Origin: Pseudonocardia humida
GTDB taxonomy: Bacteria; Actinomycetota; Actinomycetes; Mycobacteriales; Pseudonocardiaceae
NCBI RefSeq assembly: GCF_023898865.1
Contig: NZ_JAGSOV010000040.1
Span: forward strand, 62,001 to 126,000
Reading direction: 5' to 3'
Length of the DNA stretch: 64,000 nt
Part shown: positions 52,085 to 60,432 of the stretch, piece by piece
Layout of the letters: each line of letters starts with the position of its first letter
Numbering within the stretch: the stretch's first letter is position 1
Notes under the pieces: generated by a model
Told to the model about the DNA's origin: nothing
Databases searched by the model: none
What the model saw: the letters and a program-made list of their open reading frames with translations, nothing else
Position numbers and translations under genes: made by a program

Positions 52085-53527
52085 ATGTCGCTTGGTGTGG
52101 ACGGTGCGGGAACCGCGTCGGCGTTCGGGTTCAAGCGGCTGGGATCGCGCGGGCGCGACATCGCGCGGGGGGTGAGCGGGCTGATGGGGCGCAGGCATGG
52201 CCGTCCGGTCGGGTGGCGTCCGGTCGTGGACCGCTTCCAGCTGGGCCTGGCGGTGGCGGCCTCCTGCCTCGCCGGGCTGGTGCTGGCCGTACCGGGCTCC
52301 TACGGGGTCGGGCCGGTCGCCCAGGCGGGCGCCGCGCCCGGGGTCATCGCCTGCGCCCCGGCGTGGATCACCGGCTGGCAGGCCGCGCCGCAGGCCGCCG
52401 CCACCGAGGACGGCCTGGCCGGGACCACGCTGCGGATGATCGTGCTCCCGCAGGTCAGCGGCTCGCAGCTGCGCCTGCGGCTGTCCAACGCCTACGGCGC
52501 GACCCCGCTGGAGGTCGGGGCGGTCTCGGTGGCCCGCGCCGGCGAGGGCGCCGCCCTGGCCGAGGGCACCCAGCGCACGGTCACGTTCACCGACGAGCCG
52601 CGGGTCGTCATCCCGGCGGGCGAGGAGGTCGTCAGCGACCCCGTGCCGCTGCACGCCGAGTCCGGCATCGCGCTGGCCGTCAGCGTCTTCCTGGTCACCG
52701 TCCCGGAGCGGATCACCCGGCATGCCGTGGCGCTGCGGACGTCGTTCCGGTCCGGCCCGGGGGACGCGACCCTCTCCGACGCGTCGGCGTTCCCGGACAG
52801 CGTGAACTCCTGGTCGGTGCTGACCGGCCTCGACGTGTTCACCGCCCGCCCGGTCAACGCGCTGGTCGCCGTGGGCGACTCGATCACCGACGGCGTGGGC
52901 AGCGGCGTCGACGTCGACGAGCGCTGGACCGACGCGCTCACCCGCAGGCTCACCGACCCCGCGGCGCTGCCCGGGGCCCGGATGGTGGTGCTCAACGCCG
53001 GGATCTCCCGCAACCGCCTGCTCGCCGACGACGCGGAGCGCGACGGCGACTCCCCGCTGACCCGCTTCGAGCGCGACGTGCTCGACCCCTCCGGCGCCAC
53101 CGACGTGGTGCTGCACATCGGTACCAACGACATCGCCGTCGGGCACAACGCGACCGAGGTGGTCGACGGCCTGCGCCAGTACGTGGCCCGCACCCGGGCC
53201 GAGGGCAGGCGGATCTACCTGACCACGATCACGCCGTCGACCGCCGGCGCGCACGGCACCCGGGGCGCGATCGGCACGCGCAACGCCGTCAACGCCTGGA
53301 TGCGGGCCCAGGGCCCGCTGATGTCGGACGGGGTCTTCGACTTCGCCGCGGCCGTGGCCGACCCGGCCGACCGCGACCGGCTGGCCCCCGCGTACGACTC
53401 CGGCGACGGGCTGCACCTGTCGGCGGCGGGCTACCAGGCGCTGGCCGACGCGGTGGACATCACCCGGCTCAGCGGGAGCCCCTGCCTCGGCGAGACCCCG
53501 GCCGCCCGGGCGGCGCCGGGGCGGTGA
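52085..53527 (+). CDS. Secreted SGNH/GDSL-family hydrolase
   Basis: 480 aa from ATG 52085; an ATG at 52184 is a possible later start. A hydrophobic signal (LGLAVAASCLAGLVLAVPGS, residues about 52-71) follows a long basic N-terminus. Block I is VAVGDSITDG (catalytic Ser), block III is LHIGTNDIAVG and block V is DSGDGLHLSAAGY (Asp-x-x-His). Before it is a beta-sandwich (about residues 100-250). These are extracellular esterases or carbohydrate/lipid deacylases. Divergent from prpE. Confidence 0.88.
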   Translation: MSLGVDGAGTASAFGFKRLGSRGRDIARGVSGLMGRRHGRPVGWRPVVDRFQLGLAVAASCLAGLVLAVPGSYGVGPVAQAGAAPGVIACAPAWITGWQAAPQAAATEDGLAGTTLRMIVLPQVSGSQLRLRLSNAYGATPLEVGAVSVARAGEGAALAEGTQRTVTFTDEPRVVIPAGEEVVSDPVPLHAESGIALAVSVFLVTVPERITRHAVALRTSFRSGPGDATLSDASAFPDSVNSWSVLTGLDVFTARPVNALVAVGDSITDGVGSGVDVDERWTDALTRRLTDPAALPGARMVVLNAGISRNRLLADDAERDGDSPLTRFERDVLDPSGATDVVLHIGTNDIAVGHNATEVVDGLRQYVARTRAEGRRIYLTTITPSTAGAHGTRGAIGTRNAVNAWMRAQGPLMSDGVFDFAAAVADPADRDRLAPAYDSGDGLHLSAAGYQALADAVDITRLSGSPCLGETPAARAAPGR

Positions 53528-53572
53528 GCGCCGCCCGCGGCGATCTCGGCTGTGACCTGGCACACTCGAGGC

Positions 53573-53833
53573 ATGGCCCGTGGCAGGCGCAGACCGGAGC
53601 GGCGGCCGGGACGGCAGAGCCGCGACCCGGTGCCCGCGCACGTCGTCGACCCGTTCGACGTCCTCGACGTCCTCCCGCTCGCAGACCCGGACGACCCGGA
53701 CGACGGCCTGGGGGGTTCGGCGGGCGTGCGGGAGCCGCGCAGACCGCTGCCCCTCGGGCCGATGTCGGGCGCGGGGGCGCTGCCGGAGCCGACCCCGTTC
53801 CTGGTCGCCACTCTGCCCGATCCGCGCCGCTGA
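53573..53833 (+). CDS. Hypothetical protein, low complexity
   Basis: 86 aa, ATG 53573: a very basic start (MARGRRRPERRPGRQSRDPV) then an acidic, Pro/Asp-rich middle (DPFDVLDVLPLADPDDPDD). No domain seen. It follows the GDSL gene by 45 bp on the same strand and converges on the RHH-like gene (13 bp). Probably expressed but unassigned. Confidence 0.5.
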   Translation: MARGRRRPERRPGRQSRDPVPAHVVDPFDVLDVLPLADPDDPDDGLGGSAGVREPRRPLPLGPMSGAGALPEPTPFLVATLPDPRR

Positions 53834-53846
53834 GCGGCGGCGGCAG

Positions 53847-54296
53847 CTAGTCCTCGCGGCGCGAGCGCCTGCCCAGCTTGCGCAGCGGGCTGCGGCGGCG
53901 CTTCTCGGCCTCCTCGACGACGGCGAACGGCCCGGTCGGGGTGTCCTCGCGGTCGAGCCGGTCGATCACCCAGTCGACGGCGAGCGCGCCCGGCGACACC
54001 CCGCGCTCCTGGGCGATCCGGCGCAGCTGCTCGATGCGCAGCGCGGGCAGCCGCAGCTGGAAGACCTGGGCGTGGCCGAAGCCCCCGGTCAGCGAGGGGT
54101 CGTCGGTGGTCGGGGCGAGCGCGGCCAGGTAGGAGTCGAGCTCGACGTCCGCCGGCGCGGCGACGGCGTCGTCCCGGGGGTCGGCGCGCCGGCCCGGTGC
54201 CGTGCGCGGCGCGGGCACCGAGCGGTGCCGGGGGCCCGGCTGCGGCGGCGGGCCCTGCTGGGGCAGGGGCCCGGGCGGCGGGAGCGGGTACGACAT
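53847..54296 (-). CDS. Proline-rich protein with C-terminal ribbon-helix-helix-like segment
   Basis: 149 aa, ATG 54296 (MSYPLPPPGPLPQQGPPPQP). The first 60 residues are disordered Pro-rich; residues 85-120 (VFQLRLPALRIEQLRRIAQE then RGVSPGALAVDWVIDRLDRE) have the strand-helix-helix pattern of CopG/RHH DNA-binding proteins, as in antitoxins. The tail is basic (KRRRSPLRKLGRRSRRED). No toxin-like gene lies beside it. DNA-binding is inference. Confidence 0.55.
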   Translation of the reverse strand: MSYPLPPPGPLPQQGPPPQPGPRHRSVPAPRTAPGRRADPRDDAVAAPADVELDSYLAALAPTTDDPSLTGGFGHAQVFQLRLPALRIEQLRRIAQERGVSPGALAVDWVIDRLDREDTPTGPFAVVEEAEKRRRSPLRKLGRRSRRED

Positions 54297-54363
54297 GGGT
54301 GGAGGGTACGGGCGCGGCGGACGGGGGCCCCCCCGCCCGCCCCCGGGGGGGCACGGGGGGGCC

Positions 54364-54387
54364 GGGGGGGGGGGGGGGGGGGGGGGG
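54364..54387. repeat. 24-base G homopolymer within a C/G-only tract (54300-54420)
   Basis: 24 consecutive G, flanked by shorter C and G runs. Could form G-quadruplex structure or be a base-calling/assembly artefact. It separates the RHH-like gene from the HMA gene. Confidence 0.6.
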
Positions 54388-54466
54388 CCCGGGGCGCGGC
54401 GCCCGCCCCCCCCCGCCCGCCCCGCGGGTCGTCCGGTGGTCGCCGGGAGTAGGGGTGGTGGCGCGG

Positions 54467-54739
54467 TCAGTGCGAGACGAGCTCGTACCCGGCCTCGTCG
54501 ACGGCGGCGGCGATCTCGGCCTCGGCGACGACGCGGTCGGCCAGGACGGTGACCGCACCGGACTCGAGGTTGGCGTGCACCGCGCAGACCCCGGCGATGC
54601 CGTTGATCCCCTCGGTGACCGAGCGGACGCAGTGCGGGCAGTCCATGCCCGCGACGGTGACGGTGGTGTGGAAGCTGCCCGCGGCGGCGACGGGGCGGAG
54701 CGTCGCGAGGGGGGTGTGGATGGACATGGGGCAAGTCAT
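54467..54739 (-). CDS. Heavy-metal-associated (CopZ-like) domain protein
   Basis: 90 aa from ATG 54739; ATG 54727 is an alternative start (neither has an ideally spaced ribosome site). VTVAGMDCPHCVRSVTEGIN is the copper/metal-binding GMDCxxC motif, and VTVLADRVVAEAEIAAAVDE completes the ferredoxin-like HMA fold. It is a copper chaperone or transport accessory; no P-type ATPase or CsoR gene is adjacent. Confidence 0.88.
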   Translation of the reverse strand: MTCPMSIHTPLATLRPVAAAGSFHTTVTVAGMDCPHCVRSVTEGINGIAGVCAVHANLESGAVTVLADRVVAEAEIAAAVDEAGYELVSH

Positions 54740-55157
54740 CCTCTCGGCGTGGAGCCCGGGGGCGCGAACTCCTCAGCGCAGATGGTAGGGCGCGGGAACG
54801 GTCGAACGCAGACCAGCCGACGCAGGACGGTACCGGTCCCGCCGGGGCGAATCCACCGGTGCGTGGTCGGGCGATCGCTCGCTGTGATCATCGGGACCTG
54901 ATCGTCCCGGCAGCCTCACCCGGGCAGCGGGGTGCGACGCCGACAACGGATAGGTAACGTCTCGGTCACGGCCACGGGGGTGGCTGTGGGGGACGCCGGT
55001 GTGTCCACCGTCACCACAAGGGGTGAATCCACCGGTCTCTCGGGGGCGGGGTGGCCCACGAGCCGTCGCTCCGCAGCTTTCGGCGGCCGTGGCCGGTCGC
55101 GGCCGAAGACCGCGGGCGGCCTCCGGGCACGGGGACGACCGCACGGGGAGGCGTCGA
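54740..55157. other. Intergenic region upstream of two divergent small genes
   Basis: 418 bp. The phrase GAATCCACCGGT occurs twice, at 54849 and 55024. A possible -10 (TAGGTA at 54951) and a GC-rich stem region exist, but I cannot assign a riboswitch or a gene here. Confidence 0.4.
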
Positions 55158-55394
55158 ATGAGCAGTGGGATCAGCAACGCACGGCAGGACGTGGGGGACG
55201 ACCGGCCGGTGGCGGGGGCCATCCCGACCCAGCGCACCGCGGCCGACGCCTACCGCGTCTCGGAGGAGCAGTTGCACAGCGCGCGGATGGTGGTCGCCCG
55301 CAACTGCTCGGACTCCGACGACCTCCGCCAGTTGCTCGACATGCTCGGGCTGATCTCCGCCAACCCCGACCTGCCGCCCCCGGTACGGCGCTGA
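55158..55394 (+). CDS. Conserved-looking small actinobacterial protein of unknown function
   Basis: 78 aa, ATG 55158 with GGGAGG seven bases upstream. MSSGISNARQDVGDDRPVAG then AYRVSEEQLHSARMVVARNC and DLRQLLDMLGLISANPDLPP: an all-helical small domain. I recall similar short actinobacterial proteins but no assigned function. Followed by a strong hairpin terminator and the tRNA cluster. Confidence 0.75.
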   Translation: MSSGISNARQDVGDDRPVAGAIPTQRTAADAYRVSEEQLHSARMVVARNCSDSDDLRQLLDMLGLISANPDLPPPVRR

Positions 55395-55413
55395 CCAGCG
55401 GCGGAGCTGGTAA

Positions 55414-55437
55414 GTGCCCCCCGGGTTCGGGGGGCAC
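55414..55437. terminator. Hairpin terminator after the 78-residue gene
   Basis: GTGCCCCCC/GGGGGGCAC, 9-bp stem with a GGGTTC loop. Located 19 bases after the stop. Confidence 0.8.
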
Positions 55438-55510
55438 GACGGGTCTGGCATATAGTTGCCTCGCTCCCAACGGAAAGCCGTTGCGGGCGGGGGTCACCCC
55501 GGTGGCTCAA

Positions 55511-55583
55511 GCCCCCATCGTCTAGCGGCCTAGGACTCCGCCCTTTCAAGGCGGCAGCGCGGGTTCGAATCCCGTTGGGGGCA
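55511..55583 (+). tRNA. tRNA-Glu (TTC)
   Basis: 73 nt. Acceptor GCCCCCA pairs with TGGGGGC; anticodon loop CTTTCAA gives TTC; T-arm GGGTTCGAATCCC. CCA is not encoded. First of three tRNAs. Confidence 0.95.
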
Positions 55584-55633
55584 CGGTACAGTCCGCTGTA
55601 CCGTCCGTTCTCAGCAACACATGTTCCAAGCAA

Positions 55634-55707
55634 GGCCCAGTGGCGCAGTTGGTTAGCGCGTCGCCCTGTCACGGCGAAGGTCGCGGGTTCGAGTCCCGTC
55701 TGGGTCG
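55634..55707 (+). tRNA. tRNA-Asp (GTC)
   Basis: 74 nt. Acceptor GGCCCAG pairs with CTGGGTC (one G-U); anticodon loop CTGTCAC gives GTC; T-arm GGGTTCGAGTCCC. 50 bp after tRNA-Glu. Confidence 0.95.
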
Positions 55708-55740
55708 CTCCACGATTCGTCCGGTGCTCTGCACCGGCAC

Positions 55741-55814
55741 GGCCAGGTAGCTCAGTTGGTACGAGCGACCGCCTGAAAAGCGGTAGGTCGGCGGTTCGAC
55801 CCCGCCCCTGGCCA
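55741..55814 (+). tRNA. tRNA-Phe (GAA)
   Basis: 74 nt. Acceptor GGCCAGG pairs with CCTGGCC; anticodon loop CTGAAAA gives GAA; T-arm GCGGTTCGACCCCGC. Completes the Glu-Asp-Phe cluster common in actinobacteria. Confidence 0.94.
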
Positions 55815-56066
55815 CACCTCTGCTCCGGCCCTCGCGTGATGTCGTCGGGCCGCCCTTCCCCCGCTGCTCTCGTACGCGCGGGTACGGTCATGGTCACGTG
55901 CCCTCGGGTTCCGCCCGTTCGGGCCGTCGGGACGCCCGCCCCCCGACGGGAACCGCCTCCTCGGCGACAGCTCCGGATGGGCGGTGTGACCAGCTCCCCG
56001 AGTGGTTAGCATCGGATTCGGGCGGGGGAGCCGATCGGGCCGCGGGCGGGCCGGAGGAGTACGGGG

Positions 56067-57401
56067 GTGCGTGTGCCGAGGCCGAACCCGCTGGCCGTCA
56101 GCACGTGGGCGGTGTGGTCGCTGCCCGGGCGCGTCCTGGGCACCGTCGTCGCCGTCGTGCTGCTCACCGCGGCCGTGCTCGTGCTGCAGGTGCTCTCCCT
56201 GCCGGCCGCGCTGCCCCCGAACTGGGGCTGGACGCTCGTGGTGCTCGCCGTGGCCGCCGTCATCGGCACCGAGGCCTCGCTGGGCACCGAGCGCCGCCGC
56301 CGCCGCACCGACTCCAGCCCGCACATCGACCTCAGCTCCGTGTGGACGTTCGCCGCGGCGGCCCTGCTGCCGGGGGCGCTCGCGGCGGTCGTCGTCGTGA
56401 TCGTCTACGGCCACCTCTACGCCAGGGCGTGGCGCCCGGACGCGATCCCGCCGCACCGGGTGGTGTTCAGCGCGGCCGCGATCGTGCTGTCGGTGCAGGC
56501 GGCCGCGGTGGTCGTCGCCGCGGTCGACCCGGCCGAGCGGTTCCGCAGCCTGGTCGGGCTGCTCGTCGTCGCCCTCGCGCTGCTGGCCTACGCCGCGGTC
56601 AACATGCTGCTGGTGGTCGGGGTCATGGTGCCCACCGGCACCGCACCGGACATGGCCACGTTCCGCCGCCTACTCGGGCCGCTCGACGAGGCCGTCCTGG
56701 AGTTCGCGACGCTGTCGATGGGTGCGCTGGCCGCCGGGGCCATGGCCGCGTTCGGGCCGGCCTACGCGGCGTTCGTGCTGCCCACGCTCTTCGTCCTGCA
56801 CCGCACGGTGCTGGTCCGCCAGCTCGAGGAGGCCGTCGACACCGACGGCAAGACCGGCCTGCTGAACTCGGCCGGGTGGCACGTGCGCGCCACCCGCGCG
56901 CTGCGCCGCAGCGAGCTGGCCGACGCCCAGGCCACCGTGCTGGTGCTCGACATCGACCACTTCAAGCAGGTCAACGACGACCACGGGCACCTCGTGGGCG
57001 ACCAGGTGCTCGCCGCCGTGGCCGCCGCGGTGAAGGCCGAGGTCCGCGAGGAGGACCTGGTCGGCCGGTTCGGCGGGGAGGAGTTCGTGGTGCTGCTGGC
57101 CGGTCTGGACGGCGACCACGACCCGGCCGCCGCGCGCACCGTCGCCGAGCGCATCCGCCAGCGCATCGCGGACCTGCGCGTGGTCGTCGAGATCGGCGAG
57201 CCGCCGCGCCAGGTCGAGGTCGGCGAGCTGACCGTGTCCATCGGCGGCGCCACCTTCCCGTCCGACGGCAGCGAGCTCGTCCAGCTGGTCGAGGGCGCCG
57301 ACACGGCCATGTACGCGGCCAAGCGGGCGGGGCGCAACAAGGTGCGCATCGGGGTCGAGCCGGTGGCCGGCGCGGGGGCCGGCCCCCTCCCGCTGGCCTG
57401 A
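56067..57401 (+). CDS. Membrane-bound GGDEF diguanylate cyclase
   Basis: 444 aa, GTG 56067 with GGAGGAG upstream. Residues 20-255 contain about seven helices (MASE-like sensor); the GGDEF domain follows (about 260-430). The active site GGEEF is residues 336-340, with VLDIDHFKQVNDDHGHLVGD as the metal/GTP site. The product-inhibition I-site R-x-x-D (REED, 327-330) lies five residues before GGEEF, as in feedback-inhibited enzymes. It should make c-di-GMP in response to a membrane signal. Followed after 2 bp by the MftR-like gene. Confidence 0.93.
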   Translation: MRVPRPNPLAVSTWAVWSLPGRVLGTVVAVVLLTAAVLVLQVLSLPAALPPNWGWTLVVLAVAAVIGTEASLGTERRRRRTDSSPHIDLSSVWTFAAAALLPGALAAVVVVIVYGHLYARAWRPDAIPPHRVVFSAAAIVLSVQAAAVVVAAVDPAERFRSLVGLLVVALALLAYAAVNMLLVVGVMVPTGTAPDMATFRRLLGPLDEAVLEFATLSMGALAAGAMAAFGPAYAAFVLPTLFVLHRTVLVRQLEEAVDTDGKTGLLNSAGWHVRATRALRRSELADAQATVLVLDIDHFKQVNDDHGHLVGDQVLAAVAAAVKAEVREEDLVGRFGGEEFVVLLAGLDGDHDPAAARTVAERIRQRIADLRVVVEIGEPPRQVEVGELTVSIGGATFPSDGSELVQLVEGADTAMYAAKRAGRNKVRIGVEPVAGAGAGPLPLA

Positions 57402-57403
57402 CC

Positions 57404-57994
57404 GTGCGCCGCCCGGTCACTTCGCGCGCGGAGATCGAGCACATCGCGCTCGACCTGTTCAGCGCCCGCGGCTTCGACACCACCACCGTCGACGACATCG
57501 CGGCGGCGGCGGGCATCGGACGGCGCACGGTCTTCCGCTACTACGCCTCCAAGAACGACATCCCGTGGGGCGCGTTCGACGAGCAGCTCGACCGGATGCG
57601 CGAGACGTTCGCCGCGCTGCCCGACGAGCTGTCGGTGCTGGCCGGGGTGCGGGCCGCGGTGCTGTCGTTCAACGACGTCCACCCCGACGAGCTGCCGTGG
57701 CACCGCAGGCGGCTGCGGCTCATCCTGGGCACGCCCGCGCTGCAGGCGCACTCCACGCTGCGCTACGCGGCCTGGCGGCGGGTGGTCGCCGAGCACGCCG
57801 GGCGCCGCCTCGGGCTGCCGGTCGACGGGCTCGTCCCGCAGGCCATCGGGCACGCCAGCCTCGGCGTCGCGCTGGCCGCCTACGAGCGCTGGCTGGACGG
57901 CGGCGGCGACCTGCACGCCCTGCTCGACGAGGTGTTCCGGGCCCTGGAAGCCGGTCTGGACCGGACGGCGGACATCGGTCCGGCCGGAAGGTGA
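57404..57994 (+). CDS. MftR-like TetR-family regulator (mycofactocin system type)
   Basis: 196 aa, GTG 57404, two bases after the GGDEF stop. TSRAEIEHIALDLFSARGFD then TTVDDIAAAAGIGRRTVFRY and YASKNDIPWGAFDEQLDRMR, plus WHRRRLRLILGTPALQAHST, are the diagnostic segments of MftR, the acyl-CoA-sensing repressor beside mycofactocin biosynthesis genes. No mftA-F genes are in the window. Co-transcription with a diguanylate cyclase is unusual. It may be an orphan paralogue. Confidence 0.85.
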   Translation: MRRPVTSRAEIEHIALDLFSARGFDTTTVDDIAAAAGIGRRTVFRYYASKNDIPWGAFDEQLDRMRETFAALPDELSVLAGVRAAVLSFNDVHPDELPWHRRRLRLILGTPALQAHSTLRYAAWRRVVAEHAGRRLGLPVDGLVPQAIGHASLGVALAAYERWLDGGGDLHALLDEVFRALEAGLDRTADIGPAGR

Positions 57995-58067
57995 TCTTCG
58001 TTGGGCCGGGCGTCGCATCCCGGTCCCCAGGCGTTACCGGGTGCTGCTCGGCGCGCTCCGACCGTGA

Positions 58068-58241
58068 TAGGTTTCGGCCTGGTTGCAGTCGTTCCTCCTC
58101 GATCGTTGTGAAGCGTCCGTGGAAGTTGACGGTGGGCTTCACAGGCGTGGGTAGAGGCACTCTGCGTTCGTCGGTGTTTCCCGTGCAGCCACCCGGTCGG
58201 CACAGTGCCGGCAGGATCCGCTTCACGTATGGAGATCAGGT
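58068..58241 (+). promoter_or_regulatory. cspA promoter and ~160-nt leader with two alternative stems
   Basis: TAGGTT at 58068-58073 is a good -10 candidate. The leader has GTGAAGCG (58108-58115), which can pair either with GCTTCAC (58136-58142) or with CGCTTCAC (58219-58226); the latter ends 15 bases before the start codon and near the GGAG (58231). Such exclusive pairings resemble cold-shock mRNA switches. Structure is inferred, not tested. Confidence 0.5.
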
Positions 58242-58445
58242 ATGCCGCAGGGCACCGTCAAGTGGTTCAACGCCGAGAAGGGCTTCGGCTTCATCGCGAC
58301 CGACGACAACGGTCCGGATGTGTTCGTCCACTACTCGGCCATCCAGTCGGACGGCTTCCGCACGCTCGAGGAGAACCAGCGGGTCTCCTTCGAGGCGAGC
58401 CAGGGCGCCAAGGGCCCGCAGGCCGACACGGTCCGCCCCATCTGA
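58242..58445 (+). CDS. cspA: Cold shock protein CspA
   Basis: 67 aa, ATG 58242 with GGAG seven bases upstream. [15 protein letters not shown] (RNP1-type) and [10 protein letters not shown] (RNP2-type) are the nucleic-acid binding motifs. Acts as an RNA chaperone that melts mRNA structure. Long leader and a strong downstream hairpin mark it as an independent unit. Confidence 0.97.
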   Translation: MPQGTVKWFNAEKGFGFIATDDNGPDVFVHYSAIQSDGFRTLEENQRVSFEASQGAKGPQADTVRPI

Positions 58446-58469
58446 GCCCAGCTCCGTCAGGAGCTCCTC

Positions 58470-58502
58470 GAGGCCGGTGACCCCACGGGGGTCACCGGCC
58501 TC
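58470..58502 (+). terminator. Terminator of cspA
   Basis: GAGGCCGGTGACCCC/GGGGTCACCGGCCTC: a 15-bp perfect stem with a 3-nt loop (ACG), 25 nt after the cspA stop. No U-tract. Confidence 0.85.
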
Positions 58503-58544
58503 GGTGCGTTCCGGGGTGGCGCCGTCGCGGACCCGACGCGACGC

Positions 58545-59459
58545 TCAGCTGAGCGCGGGCCCCAACCAGTCGGCGGTGATCGCGATGCCCTCATCCACCC
58601 CGCGCGGGGCGTAGCCGAGCGCCCGCGCCCCGCTGTCGTCCACCCGCACCGGCGGGAACTTGCCGTAGACCTCCGAGCGCCGGGCGAACGTGCCTGCGCC
58701 GTCGGGCAGCGTGGCGCCCGGCGGCAGCGTCTCCACCCGCCGTCCGCCGGTCCGGTCGGCGAAGGCGTGCAGCACCCGCCCGAAGGAGGCGGCCTCCCCG
58801 CACAGCACGTACCGCCGCCCCGGCTCGCCCCGGTCCAGCGCCAGCAGGTGCCCGGCGGCGGCGTCCTCGGCCAGCACCCAGCCCACCCGCGAGTCCACGA
58901 TCACCGGCTCGTCGCCGCGGGCGGCGGCCAGCAGCAGCTCGTTGTAGGACTCCGGGCCGCGCGGGCTCGGTCCGTAGATGCCGGTCGGGCAGGCGACCAC
59001 GGTCTCGATGCGCCCGTCGGCGAGCACCAGCGCCTCGGCGGCCGCCTTGCTCGTCGAGTACGGGTCGGTGAGGGCGGGCGGGCCCGCGGGCTCCTCGGCC
59101 ACCACGCCGTCGGCGTCGATGATCGCCGCGCTGCTGCTGGTGAGCACGAACCGCTCGGCGCCCGCCGCGACCGCCGCCTCCAGCGCCCGGCGGGTGCCCT
59201 CGACGTTGGCCCAGCGGGTCTGCTCCGCGGTGCCGCCCACCGCACCGGCCGCGTGCAGCACGCCGGTGCACCCCCGGGCCGCCCGGGCCAGTGCCTCCTC
59301 GTCGGCCAGGTCGGCCACCGCGACGTCGACGCCGGGCGGCAGCACCGCCGCGGCCCGCTGCGCGTCGCGCACGACCGCGCGCACGTCGCGGCCCTCCCGC
59401 ACGGCCAGCGCGACCAGCGCGCTGCCCAGGTACCCGCCTGCTCCGGTGACCATCAACAT
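58545..59459 (-). CDS. NAD-dependent epimerase/dehydratase-family (extended SDR) protein
   Basis: 304 aa, ATG 59459 (MLMVTGAGGYLGSALV); ATG 59453 two codons later is an alternative. GAGGYLG is the NAD-binding glycine motif; the catalytic segment is SSSAAIIDADG with Ser, and Tyr/Lys in DPYSTSKAAAE (YxxxK). Pattern close to dihydroflavonol-reductase/epimerase-like proteins. It likely reduces or epimerises a small molecule; substrate unknown. Confidence 0.88.
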   Translation of the reverse strand: MLMVTGAGGYLGSALVALAVREGRDVRAVVRDAQRAAAVLPPGVDVAVADLADEEALARAARGCTGVLHAAGAVGGTAEQTRWANVEGTRRALEAAVAAGAERFVLTSSSAAIIDADGVVAEEPAGPPALTDPYSTSKAAAEALVLADGRIETVVACPTGIYGPSPRGPESYNELLLAAARGDEPVIVDSRVGWVLAEDAAAGHLLALDRGEPGRRYVLCGEAASFGRVLHAFADRTGGRRVETLPPGATLPDGAGTFARRSEVYGKFPPVRVDDSGARALGYAPRGVDEGIAITADWLGPALS

Positions 59460-59585
59460 GGCGCCATCGTGGCAGTCACCGCTGACCGACGGCGCCCCGC
59501 GACGACCGGTTCCGCGCCGTGGTCGGGCGAGGTTGCCACCGCCGGTCTCCGTTCGCCCTCCGTTCATCCGGCCCGTCACCGATGC

Positions 59586-59618
59586 CGAGCGGTTTTGTCA
59601 AGAGGCAAAATCCGCTCG
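59586..59618. promoter_or_regulatory. AT-rich inverted repeat between divergent SDR and primase-like genes
   Basis: CGAGCGGTTTTG and CAAAATCCGCTCG pair with one bulged base across 8 nt. It is the most AT-rich spot in the 284-bp gap (59460-59743) and could be an operator or promoter part. The rest of the gap shows no gene. Confidence 0.45.
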
Positions 59619-59743
59619 TCTCGGCGTGCGGCGCGGTCGTCGCTGTGGCCTCCACTACCCGTTCCCGACCCGTCATGCTCGGTGTTGAGCCTCACAGAAC
59701 ACGCCGAACGGCAGGGGTTCACGAGACGCATCGGAGGTCCGGG

Positions 59744-60259
59744 ATGTCCGGCTGGGACAGCTACCGCACCGTGTACTGCGCGGAGCTGCGCGCCGCAGCC
59801 CGTGAGTTCGACGACCACGGCTGGCCCGTCGTGGTGCAGGGCGACGACACGGTGCTCCTGATCACCGGTGCGGCGTTGGACGTCCTCGAGGTGCCCGCCG
59901 CCGACGGCAAGCGGATGTGCGTGATCCTGCGCGACGCCGGCGCCGTGGTGCCGGTCGCCGCCACCCCGACGGGGTCCTGGTGGTACCCGATCACCTCGGG
60001 CGCCGCCCTGCCCACCGAGCTGCGCGACGTCGACGGCGTGCGGCTGCACACCGCGGGCGCCACCGTGCTGGCCCCGCCCTCCACCGTCCCCGACGGCTGG
60101 GTGCACTGGCGGGTCTCCCCGGCCCTGACCGGCTACCGCGTGCCCCCCGCCGACCTGATCCTGAGTGCCGCCGTGGACTCCGTCCGCCGCCGCGCCGACC
60201 TCGACCGCAACCCGGGTGCCCAGCGGCCCGCGGAGATGGTCGCGATGGGCGGGCGGTAA
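59744..60259 (+). CDS. Protein resembling a bifunctional DNA primase/polymerase N-terminal domain
   Basis: 171 aa, ATG 59744 with GGAGG eight bases upstream. Pattern WDSYRTVYCAELRAAAREFD then DDHGWPVVVQGDD, LDVLEVPAADGK, VAATPTGSWWYPI and VHWRVSPALTGYRVP matches short actinobacterial proteins related to the Prim-Pol fold that occur outside replicons. The catalytic acids of true Prim-Pol are not evident. Function unknown; the neighbours give no hint. Confidence 0.65.
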   Translation: MSGWDSYRTVYCAELRAAAREFDDHGWPVVVQGDDTVLLITGAALDVLEVPAADGKRMCVILRDAGAVVPVAATPTGSWWYPITSGAALPTELRDVDGVRLHTAGATVLAPPSTVPDGWVHWRVSPALTGYRVPPADLILSAAVDSVRRRADLDRNPGAQRPAEMVAMGGR

Positions 60260-60398
60260 CGACACCGCAAGAGCCGGTTCCCCGGCCCACCTCCCGCTGA
60301 CGCGGCTCGTCGCGCCGCGCCGGGAGGTCCGGGGAAGCCGGTGGTGCGGCGCCCGAGGGGGCACTTCTCCCTCGTCGCGCGGCCGCACCACAAAACGT

Positions 60399-60432
60399 GG
60401 CCGGGGTCGGTGGAACACCACCGACCCCGGCC
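60399..60432. terminator. Hairpin after the primase-like gene
   Basis: GGCCGGGGTCGGTGG/CCACCGACCCCGGCC, 15-bp stem with an AACA loop. Located 139 bp after the stop. Confidence 0.75.

Noticed and set aside
53847-54296. Antitoxin of a toxin-antitoxin pair
   Set aside because: The RHH-like part is suggestive, but no toxin-like ORF is adjacent or overlapping.
54740-55157. c-di-AMP (ydaO-type) riboswitch
   Set aside because: GGGTGAATCC is reminiscent, but I could not find the other conserved blocks, and the downstream gene is not of a typical target class.
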